A stretch of DNA of 64,000 bases from positions 186,001 through 250,000 of the forward strand of contig NZ_BPQD01000007.1 in the NCBI RefSeq assembly GCF_022179065.1, in the 5' to 3' direction. Within the stretch, counting starts at the first letter, position 1. Every line of letters starts with the position of its first letter. The translations under genes and the position numbers were made by a program. This DNA is from Methylobacterium adhaesivum. GTDB taxonomy: Bacteria; Pseudomonadota; Alphaproteobacteria; Rhizobiales; Beijerinckiaceae. The notes beneath the pieces are model-generated. The model had not been told where the DNA came from. It saw nothing but the letters and a program-made list of their open reading frames with translations, and did no database searches. Shown here piece after piece: positions 49,601 through 58,953 of this stretch.

Positions 49601-50263
49601 GCCGGCGGCCTCGCCCTCGACGGGGACTGGGAAGGCCGGGACGACCTCGGCCGCGCCTATCTCGACGCCACCTCGCACGCCTATGGCGGCAAGGAGGATG
49701 TCGCCGATGCCGGGTTCGCCGCTCGCGTTGCCCAGGCCGACGCCTACGTTCATGCCTTCGATGTCGCCGAGCGCGATCTCCTCGATGGAGACGCCGCCGT
49801 GGAAGCCATGGGCGGATTCGCCGCCGCGGCCGGCCTCACCGGGGCCCGCCCGACCCTCTACAGCCTCGACGTCGGCACTCCCGAAAGACCGAAGGCCCGT
49901 ACGGCCCGCGAGGACGCCACCCGGCTGATCCGGGCGAAGCTCGCCCATCCGCGCTGGATCGCGGCGCAGCTGCGCCACGGCTATCGCGGCGCCCAGGAGC
50001 TGGCGCAGGGGGTCGATGCGGTCTTCGTGCTCGCGGCCACCACGGATGCCGTGTCGGATGCCGACCTCGACCGGCTCTACGGCGCCCTGATCGCCGACCC
50101 CGACACCTTCGACGCCCTGCGGGCGGCCAACCCGGAGGCGGCCCGCGCCATCCTCGAACGCTTCGATGAGGCCCGGCGGCGCGGCCTGTGGCGGACGCGC
50201 CGCAACGCCATGGCGGCCGACGAACTGATGCCGAGCGAGCCTTTGCCGGAGGCGGCCGAATGA
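46700..50263 (+). CDS. cobN: Cobaltochelatase subunit CobN, with in-frame repeat-derived insertion
   Basis: A 1187-aa large subunit of the ATP-dependent chelatase that inserts Co2+ into hydrogenobyrinic acid a,c-diamide; CobS and CobT are not in the window. The conserved core is present: FLQPDRGRAADRKAGYHDPD, LIHLGTHGTTEWLPGK, MDLWASPTLRTGGED and GARPTLYSLDVGTPERPKART. Between DGAFRFPMVL and GHVALFLQ (residues about 491-562) lie some 70 residues, including HLTPALSLQERG, that are the translation of a palindromic repeat also found in the cobJ-cobK gap. The frame stays open through the insert. cobG overlaps the stop by 4 bases. Confidence 0.96.
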   Translation: MHLIRIDTVSLDEGEAAIDLGQAPGDIVFLSFTDSDLFGVAGAYSQAFPPSGSDGVPTLRLAKLAKLRHPMSVDLYVEGVIARSKIVVIRCLGGLDYWRYGIERAAAAARMGGVKLVVLPGDDRPDPRLDAFSTAPDLAPVLDAYFRAGGGDNLRRMLGRLAAEIGFPCQTEEPQALPRGFLCCPGCGPIERDRALAAGRPILAGTAPLALLVVYRSAILSGDTAPLAAIGDALQAHGLQVTMVAVSSLKDPAALSALRDAIAARKPDLVVAATAFSAREDAGFVLDGADCPVIQAYTVGAARAAWEASARGLAAADLAMQVALPEFDGRLSGFPISFKEDGPEIDGFSERRARPYPEGIAALADRAAAWTRLARTPRAARRLAVVLSDYPARGGRAGFAVGLDTPESARAIVSDLDEAGYAAGPLPDADRLMRALTHGPHTFFVGLDTYRAWFAGLPEAQQAELIAAWGPPEADLLCIDGAFRFPMVLAPPPEPQHAGPPQRLHGQRGSPHLPGEGQGEVCDLFGNGRHLTPALSLQERGPVAPDATGVRLSRAALETGTPTGHVALFLQPDRGRAADRKAGYHDPDAVPTHAYLAFHLGLRQTFDALIHLGTHGTTEWLPGKAVALSPGCWPARAIGSLPVVYPFIVDDPGEAAPLKRRLGGVALGHLTPQTECAGLDPAASHLRELVEEYSAASVLDPRRAAILARTILEEADSAGLLASAGIDAGTAMPDALSALDAHLCDLGEVVTRAGLHVFGRAAPDDPPAVAACATAERDGLLAALDGRFVPPGPAGSPSRGRTDVMPTGRNLTTLDPRSLPTRAATTLGAKAADAVVRRYLQDEGEYPARIVMDLWASPTLRTGGEDVAHALALMGVRPVWDHASTRVTGVEVLPLALLDRPRIDVTVRVSGAFRDTFPDTLALLARAADAVATREEDDSENPLAAARRRGEAGSRVYGAAPGRYGAGAGGLALDGDWEGRDDLGRAYLDATSHAYGGKEDVADAGFAARVAQADAYVHAFDVAERDLLDGDAAVEAMGGFAAAAGLTGARPTLYSLDVGTPERPKARTAREDATRLIRAKLAHPRWIAAQLRHGYRGAQELAQGVDAVFVLAATTDAVSDADLDRLYGALIADPDTFDALRAANPEAARAILERFDEARRRGLWRTRRNAMAADELMPSEPLPEAAE
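48223..48330 (+). repeat. Palindromic repeat, copy A, inside cobN
   Basis: The core 48242-48307 folds as nested inverted repeats: outer GGAGAGGG with CCCTCTCC, inner GGGTGAGGTGT with ACACCTCACCC. It aligns without gaps to copy B at 53797-53904; I count 57 of 66 core positions identical. It is translated in frame as part of CobN. Confidence 0.9.
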
Positions 50264-51546
50264 ACGCGGCCTGCCCCACGCCGCCCCCCTCGCCGGGGCG
50301 CCGCGTCCTCCCCGAGGCGCCGAGCCGGCGTGGCTGGTGCCCGAGCCTCGCCCGCCCCATGCCCACGGGCGACGGGCTCCTCGCGCGGGTCCACCCCGCC
50401 CTGGGCCGCCTCACCGCCGCCCAGGCGCGGGCCGTGGCGGAGGGCGCGCGACGCTTCGGCAACGGCCACATCGATGTGACCGCCCGGGCCAACCTTCAGA
50501 TCCGCGGGGTGACACCGGAGACGCAAGGTCCCCTCGCCCATCACCTCGGAGCCGTTGGCCTCGGCGACGTGCGCCACGACGGCGGCCCGCAGCGCCTCAC
50601 CCTGACGCCGCCCCTGTTCGGGCACGACGCCCTGGCGGAGGCCGTGGAGGCGGCCGGCCGCGCGGTCCCCGGCCTGCCGGCCAAGACCCTGGTGGCCATC
50701 GAGGCGGCGGGCGGCTTCGGCCTCGGGGCGGTGGAAGCCGACATCTGGCTCCGCGTCCTCGGCCCCGACCGCGTCGCCGTGGCCCTCGCCGGTCCGGACG
50801 GGCCGGTCTGGTTCGCGCCCGTCCCGGCGGCCGCAGCCCTTACGGCCGTCTCCGAATGGCTGCGCATCCTGGCGGCGAGCGGCGCGCGGCGGATGCGCGA
50901 CCTCGACCTCTGGCGGGAGACGCGTGTCGCCGACCGCATGGCGGCGCCCGCTACCCTCCCGCCCCTGGTGCCGGGCCTGCACGATCTCGGCGACTGCACG
51001 GCGCTGGCCGTGGAGGCGGCCTTCGGGCGCTGCACGGCGGAGGACCTCGTGCACCTCGCGGCCTGGAGCGAGCGCCTCGGCGCGCCCCACCTCGCCGTGA
51101 GCCCGACCCGTGGCATCGTCCTCGTCTCGATGGACCACGACGGCGTGCGCCACGCCCGCGATGCCCTCGGGGAACAGGGCTTCATCCACGCCGCCGACGA
51201 TCCGCGCGGGCTGGTCGCGGCCTGCCCCGGCGCCCCCGCCTGCGCCTCCGGCTCCACGCCGACGCTTGCCGATGCGGCGCGCCTCGCAGAGGCCCTGCGG
51301 GGCTCAGGCGTCGACGCCCACGTGTCCGGCTGCGCCAAGGGCTGCGCCCATCCGGGCGCCGCCGCCCTCACCCTCGTTGGCCGCGCCGGGCGCTACGGCA
51401 TCGTCCTCCACGGGCGCCCCGATGCCGAGCCGGCGATGCAACTCACTTTCGAGGCCGTGCTGGACCGCGTAAGGAATGCGGATTCGGCCGGTTCCCTCGG
51501 CCGGGCCCTTGCCCTCGCTCACGCCTTCAGGACCACGATTCCATGA
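50260..51546 (+). CDS. cobG: Precorrin-3B synthase CobG
   Basis: A 428-aa Fe-S mono-oxygenase of the sulfite/nitrite-reductase fold that starts ring contraction in the aerobic pathway. N-terminal half: [22 protein letters not shown] and [17 protein letters not shown]. The iron-sulfur/sirohaem-type Cys set is in [12 protein letters not shown] and [19 protein letters not shown]. The ATG at 50260 overlaps the cobN stop. Its presence marks the oxygen-dependent route to B12. In P. denitrificans cobF precedes cobG; here cobN does. Confidence 0.95.
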   Translation: MNAACPTPPPSPGRRVLPEAPSRRGWCPSLARPMPTGDGLLARVHPALGRLTAAQARAVAEGARRFGNGHIDVTARANLQIRGVTPETQGPLAHHLGAVGLGDVRHDGGPQRLTLTPPLFGHDALAEAVEAAGRAVPGLPAKTLVAIEAAGGFGLGAVEADIWLRVLGPDRVAVALAGPDGPVWFAPVPAAAALTAVSEWLRILAASGARRMRDLDLWRETRVADRMAAPATLPPLVPGLHDLGDCTALAVEAAFGRCTAEDLVHLAAWSERLGAPHLAVSPTRGIVLVSMDHDGVRHARDALGEQGFIHAADDPRGLVAACPGAPACASGSTPTLADAARLAEALRGSGVDAHVSGCAKGCAHPGAAALTLVGRAGRYGIVLHGRPDAEPAMQLTFEAVLDRVRNADSAGSLGRALALAHAFRTTIP

Positions 51547-51556
51547 GTTCGCCCGC

Positions 51557-52189
51557 ATGAGTTCGCGCCTCGACTATCTGCGCGACGGGCAGGCGATCTA
51601 CGCCCGCTCCTTCGCGATGATCCGCGCCGAGGCGGACCTCGCCCGCTTCCACGGCACCGCCGAGCGGGTTGTGGTGCGGATGATCCACGCCTGCGGCATG
51701 ACCGACCTGCCCCGCGACGTGGAACTCTCGGACGATTTCGCTGAAAGGGGCGAGGCCGCCCTGAAAGCCGGAGCGCCGATCCTCTGCGATGTCCGCATGG
51801 TCGCCGACGGGGTCACCCGGTCGCGCCTGCCGGCGAACAACCGGGTGATCTGTTCGCTCAGCGATCCGCGCGTGCCCGAGATGGCCGCCAGCATGGGCAC
51901 CACCCGCTCGGCCGCCGCCATGGAATTGTGGCGCGAGCACCTGCCCGGCAGCGTCGTGGCGGTGGGCAACGCCCCGACCTCCCTGTTCCGGCTCCTCGAA
52001 CTCCTGGACGAGGGCGTGCCGCCGCCGGCCGCCGTCATCGGCATCCCCGTCGGCTTCGTCGGGGCCGCCGAATCGAAGGAGGCCCTCGCCCGCGACGGCC
52101 GGGTGCCCTTCGTCGTGGTGCACGGCCGGCGCGGCGGCAGCGCCATGACGGCGGCCGCCATCAACGCCCTGGCGCAGGAGATCGAGTGA
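51557..52189 (+). CDS. cobH: Precorrin-8X methylmutase CobH
   Basis: A 210-aa enzyme that moves the C11 methyl to C12, giving hydrogenobyrinic acid. The catalytic His is in [13 protein letters not shown] (near residue 44). [33 protein letters not shown] and [16 protein letters not shown] are family strands. The ATG at 51557 follows cobG by 10 bases; the duplicated ATGAGTTCGC at 51543 and 51557 offers a second, out-of-frame ATG. Its stop and the cobI ATG overlap by one base. Confidence 0.97.
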   Translation: MSSRLDYLRDGQAIYARSFAMIRAEADLARFHGTAERVVVRMIHACGMTDLPRDVELSDDFAERGEAALKAGAPILCDVRMVADGVTRSRLPANNRVICSLSDPRVPEMAASMGTTRSAAAMELWREHLPGSVVAVGNAPTSLFRLLELLDEGVPPPAAVIGIPVGFVGAAESKEALARDGRVPFVVVHGRRGGSAMTAAAINALAQEIE

Positions 52190-52980
52190 TGGAGGCGGGC
52201 GCTCCCCTCCCCCCCGCCGCCCTGGACGAGCCCGCGCAGCCCGTGGCGAAGCTCACCGGCACCCTGTTCGGCGTCGGCATGGGGCCGGGCGAGCCCGATT
52301 ACCTCACCGTGCGGGCCATGAAGGTGCTGGCGGCGGCCCCTGTCCTCGTGCATTTCTGCAAGAAGGGCCGGCGCGGCAACGCCCGCACCATCGCGGACGC
52401 GGTGCTGACGCCAGACCCGGCGCGCGAATGCGCTCTGGCCTACCCCTACACCACCGAGCTGCACCCCGAGCATCCCGACTATGTCGCGGCGCTCGCGGGC
52501 TTCTACGACGACGCGGCGGCCCAGCTCGCCGACCACCTGGGTGCTGGCCGCGACGTCGCGATCCTCAGCGAGGGCGATCCGTTCTTCTACGGCTCGTTCA
52601 TGCACCTGTGGCGCCGCCTGAAGGACCGCTTTCCCGTGGAAGTGGTGCCGGGCGTCACCGGCATGTCGGGCTGCTGGACCCGGGCCGGCACGCCCATCAC
52701 CTGGGGCGACGATGTCCTCACCATCCTGCCCGCGACCCTGCCGCACGCCGCCCTGGTCGCGCGGCTGACGCAGACCGACGCCGCCGTGATCATGAAGCTC
52801 GGCCGCCACCTGCCCAAGGTCCGCGCCGCCCTGAAGGAGGCCGGTGTGCTGGAGCGCGCGGTCTATGTCGAGCGCGGCACCATGGCGGGCGAGCGCGTGG
52901 TTCCCCTGCACGAGAAGCCCGACGACACGGCGCCCTACTTCTCCATGGTGCTCCTGCCCGGCGAAGGCCGCCGGCCGTGA
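52189..52980 (+). CDS. cobI: Precorrin-2 C20-methyltransferase CobI
   Basis: A 263-aa SAM-dependent tetrapyrrole methylase that makes precorrin-3A. Motifs are GTLFGVGMGPGEPDYLTVRAM at the N-terminus, LSEGDPFFYGSFMHL, and VPGVTGMSGCWTRAGTPI. The family fold binds SAM between two alpha/beta lobes. It starts on the last base of the cobH stop and overlaps the cobJ GTG start by 4 bases. Confidence 0.97.
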   Translation: MEAGAPLPPAALDEPAQPVAKLTGTLFGVGMGPGEPDYLTVRAMKVLAAAPVLVHFCKKGRRGNARTIADAVLTPDPARECALAYPYTTELHPEHPDYVAALAGFYDDAAAQLADHLGAGRDVAILSEGDPFFYGSFMHLWRRLKDRFPVEVVPGVTGMSGCWTRAGTPITWGDDVLTILPATLPHAALVARLTQTDAAVIMKLGRHLPKVRAALKEAGVLERAVYVERGTMAGERVVPLHEKPDDTAPYFSMVLLPGEGRRP

Positions 52981-53735
52981 CCGGCTCCGTCACGGTCATC
53001 GGCCTCGGGCCGGGCGACCCCGACCTCCTGACCCGCGCCGCCGAAGCGGCGCTCGCCCGCGCGCAGGACCTCATCGGCTACATCCCCTACGTCGCCCGCG
53101 TGCCGGAGCGGCCGGGCCTGACCCGGCACGCCACCGACAACCGCGTCGAGGTCGACCGCGCCCGCCACGCCCTCGAACTCGCCGCCGCCGGCCGTCATGT
53201 CGCCGTGGTGTCGGGCGGCGATCCCGGCGTGTTCGCCATGGCGGCGGCTGTGTTCGAGGCGGTGGAGGCCGGCGATCCCCTGTGGCGGACCCTTACCATC
53301 ACCGTCGAACCGGGCATCACCGCCATGCTGGCCGCCGCCGCCCGCCTCGGCGCGCCGCTCGGCGGCGATTTCTGTGCCCTGTCCCTGTCGGACAATCTCA
53401 AGCCCTGGGAGGTCGTGACCGCCCGGCTGGAGGCCGTGCTGCGGGCCGATTTCGTCGTGAGCCTCTACAACCCGATCTCGAAGGCGCGGCCATGGCAACT
53501 CGGGCGCGCCCTGGCGCTGACCGCCGAGATCCGCGCCCCCGACACCCCGGTGATCTTCGCCCGCGCCGTCTCGCGGCCCGACGAGGCCATCCGGGTGCTC
53601 ACCCTGGCCGAGGCCCGCGAGACCACCGCCGACATGGCCACCATGGTGATCATCGGCGCCTCGGGCACCCGGCTGATCGAGCGGGGGGACGGGGTCCGTC
53701 CCTACGTCTACACCCCGCGCAGCGTGCCGGCGTGA
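52977..53735 (+). CDS. cobJ: Precorrin-3B C17-methyltransferase CobJ
   Basis: A 252-aa tetrapyrrole methylase that completes ring contraction to precorrin-4. Motifs: VTVIGLGPGDPDLLTRAAEAAL, DLIGYIPYV, VSGGDPGVFAMAAAV, CALSLSDNLKPWEV and SLYNPISKARPWQL, the last two diagnostic of CobJ. The GTG start (52977) overlaps the cobI stop. It is the last plus-strand gene before the antisense cobK. Confidence 0.97.
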   Translation: MTGSVTVIGLGPGDPDLLTRAAEAALARAQDLIGYIPYVARVPERPGLTRHATDNRVEVDRARHALELAAAGRHVAVVSGGDPGVFAMAAAVFEAVEAGDPLWRTLTITVEPGITAMLAAAARLGAPLGGDFCALSLSDNLKPWEVVTARLEAVLRADFVVSLYNPISKARPWQLGRALALTAEIRAPDTPVIFARAVSRPDEAIRVLTLAEARETTADMATMVIIGASGTRLIERGDGVRPYVYTPRSVPA

Positions 53736-53796
53736 GACGGGCCTGCCGGCCTTTGTCTATCGGGGGCCATCGTCTTCGTCCGTCGTGCGGGCGGCA

Positions 53797-53904
53797 GGGG
53801 TCCCCTCGCCTGGGAGGAGAGCGACAGGGTGAGGTGTGTGACATCTCCGAAAAGGTCCCACACCTCGCCCCAGCCCTCTCCTTGCAGGAGAGGGAGCGTG
53901 TTGC
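53797..53904. repeat. Palindromic repeat, copy B, between cobJ and cobK
   Basis: The core hairpin is at 53816-53881: GGAGAGCG with CCCTCTCC, and AGGGTGAGGTGTG with CACACCTCGCCC. It is colinear with copy A inside cobN. Its position after the cobJ stop and facing the cobK stop could let it act as a two-way transcript terminator or stabiliser. Confidence 0.9.
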
Positions 53905-53962
53905 GGGTCACGTTCTCGTATTCCCACGGACGATGGATCCCGATGTCGTTAGGATAAGCTGC

Positions 53963-54691
53963 TTAACGGCTCGTCAGCCACGCCAGCGCGGCAGCCGCGT
54001 CGGAAACGCTCGGCCCATCGGGCTTCGGCGGCCGGGCCACCATCACCACCGGCAGGCCCAACCCCCGCGCGGCCGCGATCTTGCCGTAGGTGGCGGCCCC
54101 GCCGGAATTCTTGCTCACCAGCACGTCGATCCCCTGATCTCGCAAAAAGGCCGCCTCGTCAGCCTCGGCGAAGGGGCCGCGCGCGGAGATCGCCGTGAGG
54201 CGCGGGACGGCCAGGCTCACGGACTCGATGGCGCGCACCACGTAATCGTGCTGGGGCGCGGCCGCGAAGGCATCGACCTCCTGGCGGCCGACTGTGAGGA
54301 ACACCCGGCGCAGCTTTTCGCCCAACGCCAACGCGGCCGCCGCCATATCGGGCACGAGGGTCCAGCGATCCCCCGGCACCGGGTCCCAGGCCGGGCGGCG
54401 GATGGCCAGCAACTCCGTGCCGGTGCGGGCGCAGGCACGCGCCGCGTTCGCGCTCATGCGGGCGGCGAACGGATGGGTCGCGTCGATGACGCAGGTGATC
54501 CGGTTCTGGGTGATGTAGGCCGCGAGGCCGTCCACGCCGCCGAAGCCGCCGATGCGGGTCGGCACCGGCTCGGCCTTCGGCGCCTGGGTGCGGCCGGCGA
54601 GCGACAGGGTGGCGTCGAGTCCGAGGGGCAGGCTCCGCACCAGGGCGCTCGCCTCGCCCGTGCCGCCGAGGATGAGGCAACGCTTGAGCAT
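53963..54691 (-). CDS. cobK: Precorrin-6A reductase CobK
   Basis: A 242-aa NADPH-dependent enzyme that reduces precorrin-6A to dihydro-precorrin-6 (6B). The N-terminal nucleotide fold is CLILGGTGEASALV, and DATHPFAARMSANAARAC is the strongly conserved middle motif. VSKNSGGAATYGKIAAARGLGLPVVMVARPP closes the family pattern. It is the only gene of the plus-strand cob run that lies on the minus strand. Its start is 14 bases from the cobL start. Confidence 0.97.
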   Translation of the reverse strand: MLKRCLILGGTGEASALVRSLPLGLDATLSLAGRTQAPKAEPVPTRIGGFGGVDGLAAYITQNRITCVIDATHPFAARMSANAARACARTGTELLAIRRPAWDPVPGDRWTLVPDMAAAALALGEKLRRVFLTVGRQEVDAFAAAPQHDYVVRAIESVSLAVPRLTAISARGPFAEADEAAFLRDQGIDVLVSKNSGGAATYGKIAAARGLGLPVVMVARPPKPDGPSVSDAAAALAWLTSR

Positions 54692-54705
54692 GGGACGCTT
54701 TCTCC

Positions 54706-55932
54706 ATGAGCCGTGAGCCTGTGTCGAGCCAAGCGTGGCTGACCCTCGTGGGCATCGGGGAGGATGGCCGGGCCGGGTTGAGCCCCGCCGCCGCCGCCGC
54801 CCTCGACACGGCCGCGTGCATCTATGGCGGCCGGCGCCATATCGAACTCGCCGGGCCGCTCCGCGCCGAGGTGCGGCTGTGGCCGAGCCCCATCGCGGAC
54901 GCCTATCCCGGCATCCTGGCCCGGCGCGGGCAGCCGACCTGCATCCTCGCCACGGGCGATCCGTTCCATTACGGCATCGGCGCCGAGATCGCGCGCCTCG
55001 TCCCGGCGGAGGAGGTGCGGGTGTTCGCCCAGCCCTCCGCGTTCAGCCTCGCCTGCGCCCGCATGGGCTGGCCCGTCGCCGAGACCGCCTGCCTCACCCT
55101 GCACGGCCGGGCGCTGCCGAACCTCATCCCCCATCTCCAGCCCGGCGCCCATCTGCTCGTCCTGAGCTGGGACGGATCGACGCCGGCCGCCGTCGCCGCC
55201 CTCCTCACCGAGCGGGGATTCGGGGATTCGACGCTCACGGTGCTGGAGGCCATGGGCGGCCCGCGCGAGAACCGCCGCGACACGGCGGCCGGCACCTTCG
55301 CCCTCGATGGCATCGATCCCCTCAACACCCTCGCCATTGCGGTCGTGGCCAACCCCGACGCCCGGGTGCTGCCCCTGGCGCCGGGCCTCGACGACGCCTG
55401 GTTCGAGAATGACGGACAGCTCACCAAATCCGACATCCGCGCCGTAACCCTGGCGGCCCTGCGTCCTCGTGCGGGTCAGCTCCTGTGGGATATCGGCGCC
55501 GGGGCCGGCTCGATTTCCATCGAATGGATGCTGCGCCGCCCCGGCCTGCGGGCGCTGGCCATCGAGGCGAACCCGGCCCGGGTCGCCCGCATCCGGCGCA
55601 ACGCCGCGAACCTCGGCGTGCCGGGCCTCGCCGTCGTGGAGGGGGCCGCCCCCGAAGCCCTGAGCGGTCTCGACCGGCCAGACGCGGTGTTCATCGGCGG
55701 CGGCGTCACGGCACCGGGGCTTCTCGATCAGGCGCGGGACGCCCTCGCCCCCGGCGGCCGCCTCGTCGCCAACGTCGTGACCCTGGAGGGCGAGGCGGTG
55801 CTCCTCGCCGCCTTCGCCCGGCACGGCGGCACCCTCAAACGCCTTTCCGTCGCGAAAGCCGATCCCGTCGGCCACCTCCACGGCTGGCGCACGGCGATGC
55901 CGGTGACGCAGTGGGTTTGGACGAAGCCGTGA
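54706..55932 (+). CDS. cobL: Precorrin-6Y C5,15-methyltransferase (decarboxylating) CobL
   Basis: A 408-aa fusion of two methyltransferases. The N-terminal CbiE-like tetrapyrrole methylase (about 1-205) has [17 protein letters not shown] and [12 protein letters not shown]. The C-terminal CbiT-like class I methyltransferase (about 225-408) has the SAM motif [14 protein letters not shown], preceded by [20 protein letters not shown]. It methylates C5 and C15 and removes the acetate carboxyl. The cobE GTG overlaps the stop by 4 bases. Confidence 0.97.
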   Translation: MSREPVSSQAWLTLVGIGEDGRAGLSPAAAAALDTAACIYGGRRHIELAGPLRAEVRLWPSPIADAYPGILARRGQPTCILATGDPFHYGIGAEIARLVPAEEVRVFAQPSAFSLACARMGWPVAETACLTLHGRALPNLIPHLQPGAHLLVLSWDGSTPAAVAALLTERGFGDSTLTVLEAMGGPRENRRDTAAGTFALDGIDPLNTLAIAVVANPDARVLPLAPGLDDAWFENDGQLTKSDIRAVTLAALRPRAGQLLWDIGAGAGSISIEWMLRRPGLRALAIEANPARVARIRRNAANLGVPGLAVVEGAAPEALSGLDRPDAVFIGGGVTAPGLLDQARDALAPGGRLVANVVTLEGEAVLLAAFARHGGTLKRLSVAKADPVGHLHGWRTAMPVTQWVWTKP

Positions 55933-56327
55933 CCGAACGGGTCGTCGCCGGAATCGGCTTTCGCCACGCCACGGCGGCGGACGAGATACTCGACCTCGTA
56001 GGGCACGCTCTGGCGAGGCAGCCATTCCTCCTCGAGAGCCTCGCCACCGCCGCCGACCGGGCGGACGAACCGGCCATCCGTGCCGTGGCCGCAACCCTCG
56101 GCGTGCCGCTGATCGGCGTTTCGGCCGAAGCCCTCATCGCCATGGACGCGCGGGTCGTCACCCGCTCGGCCCGCATCACGGCCACGCGCGGCGTCGGCTC
56201 CGTGGCGGAGGCCGCCGCCCTCGCGGGGGCCGGCCCCGGCGCGACCCTCATCCTCCCCCGCATCGCGAGTGCCGGGGCGACATGCGCCCTTGCACTCGGC
56301 CCCAAATCCGTCACTCAGGCACCATGA
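55929..56327 (+). CDS. cobE: Cobalamin biosynthesis protein CobE
   Basis: A 132-aa protein homologous to the C-terminal domain of CbiG. Motifs are [31 protein letters not shown], and the [21 protein letters not shown] stretch. It belongs to the aerobic pathway, but its exact step is not settled. The GTG start overlaps the cobL stop, and the cobM ATG overlaps its own stop. Confidence 0.92.
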   Translation: MTERVVAGIGFRHATAADEILDLVGHALARQPFLLESLATAADRADEPAIRAVAATLGVPLIGVSAEALIAMDARVVTRSARITATRGVGSVAEAAALAGAGPGATLILPRIASAGATCALALGPKSVTQAP

Positions 56328-57121
56328 CCGTCCATTTCATCGGCGCCGGCCCGGGCGCCGCCGACCTCATCACCGTGCGCGGACGCGATCTCATCGCGCG
56401 CTGCCCCGTCTGCCTCCATGCCGGCTCCCTGGTGGCGCCGGAGATCCTGGGCTGGTGCCCGCCGGGCGCGCGGATCGTCGACACCGCCCCCCTCGACCTC
56501 GACGCGATTCTGGCCGAGTGCGCCGCCGCCCACGCGGCGGGGCTCGACGTCGCCCGCCTGCATTCGGGCGATCTCTCGATCTGGAGCGCGCTGGCCGAAC
56601 AGACCCGGCGCCTCACCCAGGCCGGCATTCCCTACACGGTGACGCCGGGCGTGCCCGCCTTCGCCGCCGCCGCCGCCGTACTCGGGCGCGAACTCACGGT
56701 GCCGGGCCTCGCCCAATCGGTCATCCTCACCCGCACGTCCGGCCGGGCCAGCGCCATGCCGGAGCGCGAGACGCTCGCCGCCTTCGCCGCCACGGGCGCG
56801 ACCCTGGCGCTGCACCTCTCGATTCACGTCATCGACGCGGTGGTGACCGAGCTGACGCCGTTCTACGGCGCAGACTGCCCGGCCGCGGTGGTGTTCCGCG
56901 CAACCTGGCCCGACGAGCGGGTCCTCACCGGCACCCTCGCGCGCATCGCCGGACAGGTGGCGGAAGCCCGCCTCGAACGAACGGCCCTCATCCTCGTCGG
57001 CCCGGCCCTCGACCCGGCGGAGTTTCGCGAGAGCGCCCTCTACTCCACCGACTACGACCGGCGATTCCGGCCGCAATCCGGCACAGGCGCGGCCCGCACG
57101 GTGGCGGGAGAGCGCCCGTGA
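56324..57121 (+). CDS. cobM: Precorrin-4 C11-methyltransferase CobM
   Basis: A 265-aa tetrapyrrole methylase that makes precorrin-5. Motifs are [68 protein letters not shown] and [13 protein letters not shown]. The ATG at 56324 overlaps the cobE stop and the cobB GTG overlaps its stop, both by 4 bases. Confidence 0.97.
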   Translation: MTVHFIGAGPGAADLITVRGRDLIARCPVCLHAGSLVAPEILGWCPPGARIVDTAPLDLDAILAECAAAHAAGLDVARLHSGDLSIWSALAEQTRRLTQAGIPYTVTPGVPAFAAAAAVLGRELTVPGLAQSVILTRTSGRASAMPERETLAAFAATGATLALHLSIHVIDAVVTELTPFYGADCPAAVVFRATWPDERVLTGTLARIAGQVAEARLERTALILVGPALDPAEFRESALYSTDYDRRFRPQSGTGAARTVAGERP

Positions 57122-58428
57122 GCGTTCCGGGCCTCCTCGTCGCCGCCCCCCGCTCGAGTTCCGGCAAGACCACCGTCACCCTGGCGCTCCTGCGAGCGCT
57201 GCGCCGGCGCGGCATCGCCGTGCGCGGCGCGAAATGCGGGCCGGACTATATCGACCCGGCCTTCCATGAAGCCGCCACGGGGTTTCCGAGCTTCAACCTC
57301 GACAGCTTCGCCATGGCGGAGCCCATGCTCGACGCCGTGGCGGGCCTCGCGGGGACGGACGCCGCCCTCGTGGTGGCGGAAGGGTCCATGGGCCTGTTCG
57401 ACGGGATCGTGGCGGGGGCCGGCCGCACGGGGGCCAATGCCGACATCGCCGCACGCTACGGCTGGCCCGTCCTCCTCGTCCTCGACGTGTCGGGGGCGGC
57501 GCAATCGGCCGCCGCCGTGGCGCTCGGCTGCATGCATTACGATCCGCGCATCCGCATCGCCGGGGTGGTGCTGAACAAGGTCGCGAGCCCGCGTCATCGG
57601 CGCCTCGTGGAGGCGGGGCTGGCCAAGATCGGCCTGCCGGTCTTCGGGGCCCTCATGCGCGACGCGGGGCTGACCTTGCCCGAACGCCACCTCGGCCTGG
57701 TTCAGGCCCGGGAGACCAACGATCTCGACGTGCGCCTCGACCGGCTGGCGGATCTGGCGGAGGCGGGCCTCGACCTCGACGCCATCCTGGCCGCCGCCGC
57801 CGGGGTCACACCCTCGCCCCGCGCCGGGGCCCTGCCGAACCCGCCGGGCCAGCGCATCGCCGTGGCGTCCGATGCCGCCTTCTCGTTCCTCTATCCGCAC
57901 ATGGCGGCGGGTTGGCGGGCGCAAGGGGCCGAACTCGTCCCGTTCTCGCCCCTCGCCGACGAGGCGCCGCCGGCCGGGTGCGACGCGGCGTGGCTACCGG
58001 GTGGCTACCCGGAACTCCATGCGGGGTACCTCGCCGCCGCCACGACGTTCCTCGCGGGCCTGCGCGCCTTTGCCATGGACCGCCCTGTTCACGGCGAGTG
58101 CGGCGGCTACATGGTGCTCGGCGAAAGCCTGGAAGACGCCGAGGGGGTCACCCATCCCATGGCAAACCTCCTGCCGGTGGCGACCTCGTACCGGGTGCGC
58201 AAGCTGCACCTCGGCTACCGCGTGGCCACCCTCGTCGCCGACGGTCCCCTCGGGCGGGCGGGCACCCGCCTTGTCGGCCACGAATTCCACTATGCCAGCG
58301 AGCGCACCCCGGCACCGGACGCGGACGGGGCCCTGGCGTCCGTCACGGATGCGGAGAACGTGCCCCTCGGGCTCGCCGGTCATCGCCTCGGACGGGTGAC
58401 GGGCAGCTTCTTCCACCTCATCGGCTGA
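57118..58428 (+). CDS. cobB: Cobyrinic (hydrogenobyrinic) acid a,c-diamide synthase CobB
   Basis: A 436-aa glutamine-dependent amidase, last gene of the plus-strand cob run. The ATP-binding domain begins [20 protein letters not shown], with [14 protein letters not shown] and EGSMGLFDG. The glutamine amidotransferase domain has its Cys in [12 protein letters not shown] and PGGYPELH. In the aerobic route its substrate is hydrogenobyrinic acid, before CobNST chelation. The GTG start is at 57118. It converges on the XRE gene at 58546. Confidence 0.96.
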   Translation: MSVPGLLVAAPRSSSGKTTVTLALLRALRRRGIAVRGAKCGPDYIDPAFHEAATGFPSFNLDSFAMAEPMLDAVAGLAGTDAALVVAEGSMGLFDGIVAGAGRTGANADIAARYGWPVLLVLDVSGAAQSAAAVALGCMHYDPRIRIAGVVLNKVASPRHRRLVEAGLAKIGLPVFGALMRDAGLTLPERHLGLVQARETNDLDVRLDRLADLAEAGLDLDAILAAAAGVTPSPRAGALPNPPGQRIAVASDAAFSFLYPHMAAGWRAQGAELVPFSPLADEAPPAGCDAAWLPGGYPELHAGYLAAATTFLAGLRAFAMDRPVHGECGGYMVLGESLEDAEGVTHPMANLLPVATSYRVRKLHLGYRVATLVADGPLGRAGTRLVGHEFHYASERTPAPDADGALASVTDAENVPLGLAGHRLGRVTGSFFHLIG

Positions 58429-58545
58429 AGCGCCGTCCGCTCAATCGCAGCACGATCGCGAAAGACGTTTCCACACGGCCTCTTCGAGAAGCGAACCGAC
58501 CGGATCGGCTCACGTCTCGAAAGATCCGAACGGGATCGAAGCGGC

Positions 58546-58953
58546 CTACTCGGCGACGGGATCCGGCTCCGTCGGCGCCAGTTTGCCCATCTTCGAGATG
58601 GTTCGGACGATGGCGAGGGCATCGCGCCGCAGCTGGTCGTTGTCGATCAGCGCATAGGCGCGCAAGAGTTCGATGGCGCCCTGAGCACTGAGGAAGCCGA
58701 AGACGTCGGACTGCGTGCCGCCGGCATCGTCATCCTCGAAGAAGGCCGAAACCGGCACTTCGAGAAGGCGGGCGATCTCGCGCAGGCGGCCGGCGCCGAC
58801 GCGGTTCTGGCCCTTCTCGTACTTCTGAACCTGCTGGAACGTCACACCAACGGCGGTGCCAAGCGCGGTCTGACTCAGGCCACGCGCCTTGCGGAGGGCG
58901 GTGATTCGCAATCCGACGAGGCGATCAACATCGGTGGTCTGTTTGGGCATCAT
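58546..58953 (-). CDS. XRE-family transcriptional regulator
   Basis: A 135-aa DNA-binding protein. The helix-turn-helix covers about residues 12-70 (LRITALRKARGLSQTALGTAVGV, QQVQKYEKGQNRVGAGRL), followed by LLEVPVSAFFEDD and a helical tail. It shares the QKYEKGxNR core with the regulator at 2205-2618, so the two are paralogues of one alphaproteobacterial group. Two adjacent ATGs (58953, 58950) may start it. A 10-bp palindrome lies 79 bases upstream. Targets are unknown. Confidence 0.88.
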   Translation of the reverse strand: MMPKQTTDVDRLVGLRITALRKARGLSQTALGTAVGVTFQQVQKYEKGQNRVGAGRLREIARLLEVPVSAFFEDDDAGGTQSDVFGFLSAQGAIELLRAYALIDNDQLRRDALAIVRTISKMGKLAPTEPDPVAE

